Of a stretch of DNA of 64,000 nt, positions 63,475 to 64,000 are shown piece after piece. The DNA is from Paraglaciecola mesophila KMM 241 (GTDB lineage Bacteria > Pseudomonadota > Gammaproteobacteria > Enterobacterales > Alteromonadaceae): the NCBI RefSeq assembly GCF_000315015.1, contig NZ_BAEP01000080.1:1-64000 (forward strand), read 5' to 3'. The notes beneath the pieces are model-generated. The model searched no databases. It was not told the origin of the DNA and saw only the letters and a program-made list of their open reading frames with translations. The position numbers and the translations under genes were made by a program. How positions within the stretch are numbered: position 1 is the stretch's first letter; each line of letters begins with the position of its first letter.

Positions 63475-63655
63475 GTATTATTTTTTCTTCTTTTTCTAAA
63501 AATTCACGTCAGGATGACGTCAGCGGATTAAGTGAATATGAAGAGAAGGTGGTTCCTTTAGAATCACTGCTTAGCCACTTTTTAATGCTTGTTCATGGCG
63601 AGGATCCCATTGTATCCTTCGGCCAAAATAAAATACTTCATAGAGAGTGCAATTT

Positions 63656-64000
63656 ATGCATATTTTGTTAGTTGAAGATGATGATGTTATTGCCGATGCG
63701 ATCGTGACATATTTAATAACTGAAGGGATGGCAATGGATCATGTGAGTACGATCAGCGCGGCAGAGACGTTTGTTCAGGCTAGCCATTTTGATATGTGTA
63801 TACTCGACCTGAATCTACCAGATGGAGATGGGATTAACTGGTTGCTTTGGCTACGCCGACAAAAATATTTTTTACCTGTTTTAATTCTTACTGCCAGAAA
63901 CGGAATTGATGACAAAGTTGCGGGTCTCAAAAAAGGGGCTGATGACTACCTTCTGAAACCGTTTGATCTTCGAGAATTGTTAGCCAGGCTTATAAGTTTG
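63656..64000 (+). CDS. OmpR-family response regulator, cut by the window end
   Basis: This is a partial gene; 115 codons are visible. They form a complete receiver domain with the acidic pocket VEDDD, the phosphoacceptor Asp51 in ILDLNLPDGDG, the conserved Thr/Ser switch in LTARN, and the Lys in LLKPFD. The linker start (LRELLARL) is typical of OmpR/QseB-type regulators; the DNA-binding half is outside the window. AGAGAGTGC lies upstream of the ATG. It is divergent from the TlpA-DsbG operon and might control it; a histidine kinase gene would be expected downstream. Confidence 0.85.
   Translation, partial: MHILLVEDDDVIADAIVTYLITEGMAMDHVSTISAAETFVQASHFDMCILDLNLPDGDGINWLLWLRRQKYFLPVLILTARNGIDDKVAGLKKGADDYLLKPFDLRELLARLISL

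Overview
The window reads as a chromosomal segment of a marine gammaproteobacterium of the order Alteromonadales. I infer an Alteromonadaceae genus such as Paraglaciecola, Glaciecola or Alteromonas from gene order and protein flavour; no rRNA or tRNA is present to test this. The backbone signature is ftsB-ispD-ispF-truD-surE-pcm-(DUF368)-nlpD-rpoS on the minus strand. It is followed by a TIGR03545/TIGR03546 pair and by mutH, rppH, ptsP, lgt, dps, fadL, thyA, ampG and rapA.

Region 1 (about 1-36,500) is ordinary core genome. It holds isoprenoid synthesis, cell division, stationary-phase sigma factor, protein and RNA repair or modification, mismatch repair, the PTS-Ntr enzyme, lipoprotein maturation, an acetolactate synthase/aldehyde dehydrogenase pair, a response-regulator/diguanylate-cyclase pair, a muropeptide permease, and an rluA-type pseudouridine synthase next to rapA.

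Region 2 begins inside a core phoH gene. That gene is cut directly after the P-loop codons (about 37,368) and continues into unrelated sequence. A complete but different PIN-PhoH gene follows about 250 bp later. This is the left boundary of a genomic island whose right end, where the lost 3' half of phoH should lie, is not in the window. The island starts with a broken UvrD-like helicase gene and a minus-strand trio: sigma-like protein, small basic protein and ImmA/IrrE protease. Divergent from this, across two tandem copies of a roughly 100-bp leader that includes a 15-bp palindrome, lies a CBASS anti-phage operon. It encodes a small YdjM-like membrane protein, a CD-NTase, a stand-alone E2-like protein and a 2TM-SAVED effector, followed by a small ORF with an early stop. 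I propose that the sigma/ImmA trio controls the CBASS operon, a role comparable to CapH-CapP but with different parts.

Region 3 (about 45,200-54,300) is a metal-efflux cluster. A BlaI-type repressor and an M56 membrane protease precede a complete CzcCBA-like tripartite pump, a HupE-like protein, an anchor protein and a small periplasmic protein.

Region 4 (about 54,500-64,000) is mixed accessory DNA. It has a metallo-beta-lactamase/rhodanese persulfide enzyme, small membrane proteins, and a second RND pump with its adaptor. These are followed by a DsbG-like protein, a TlpA-like thioredoxin fused to a decayed Lgt-like membrane domain, and the start of an OmpR-family response regulator cut by the window end.
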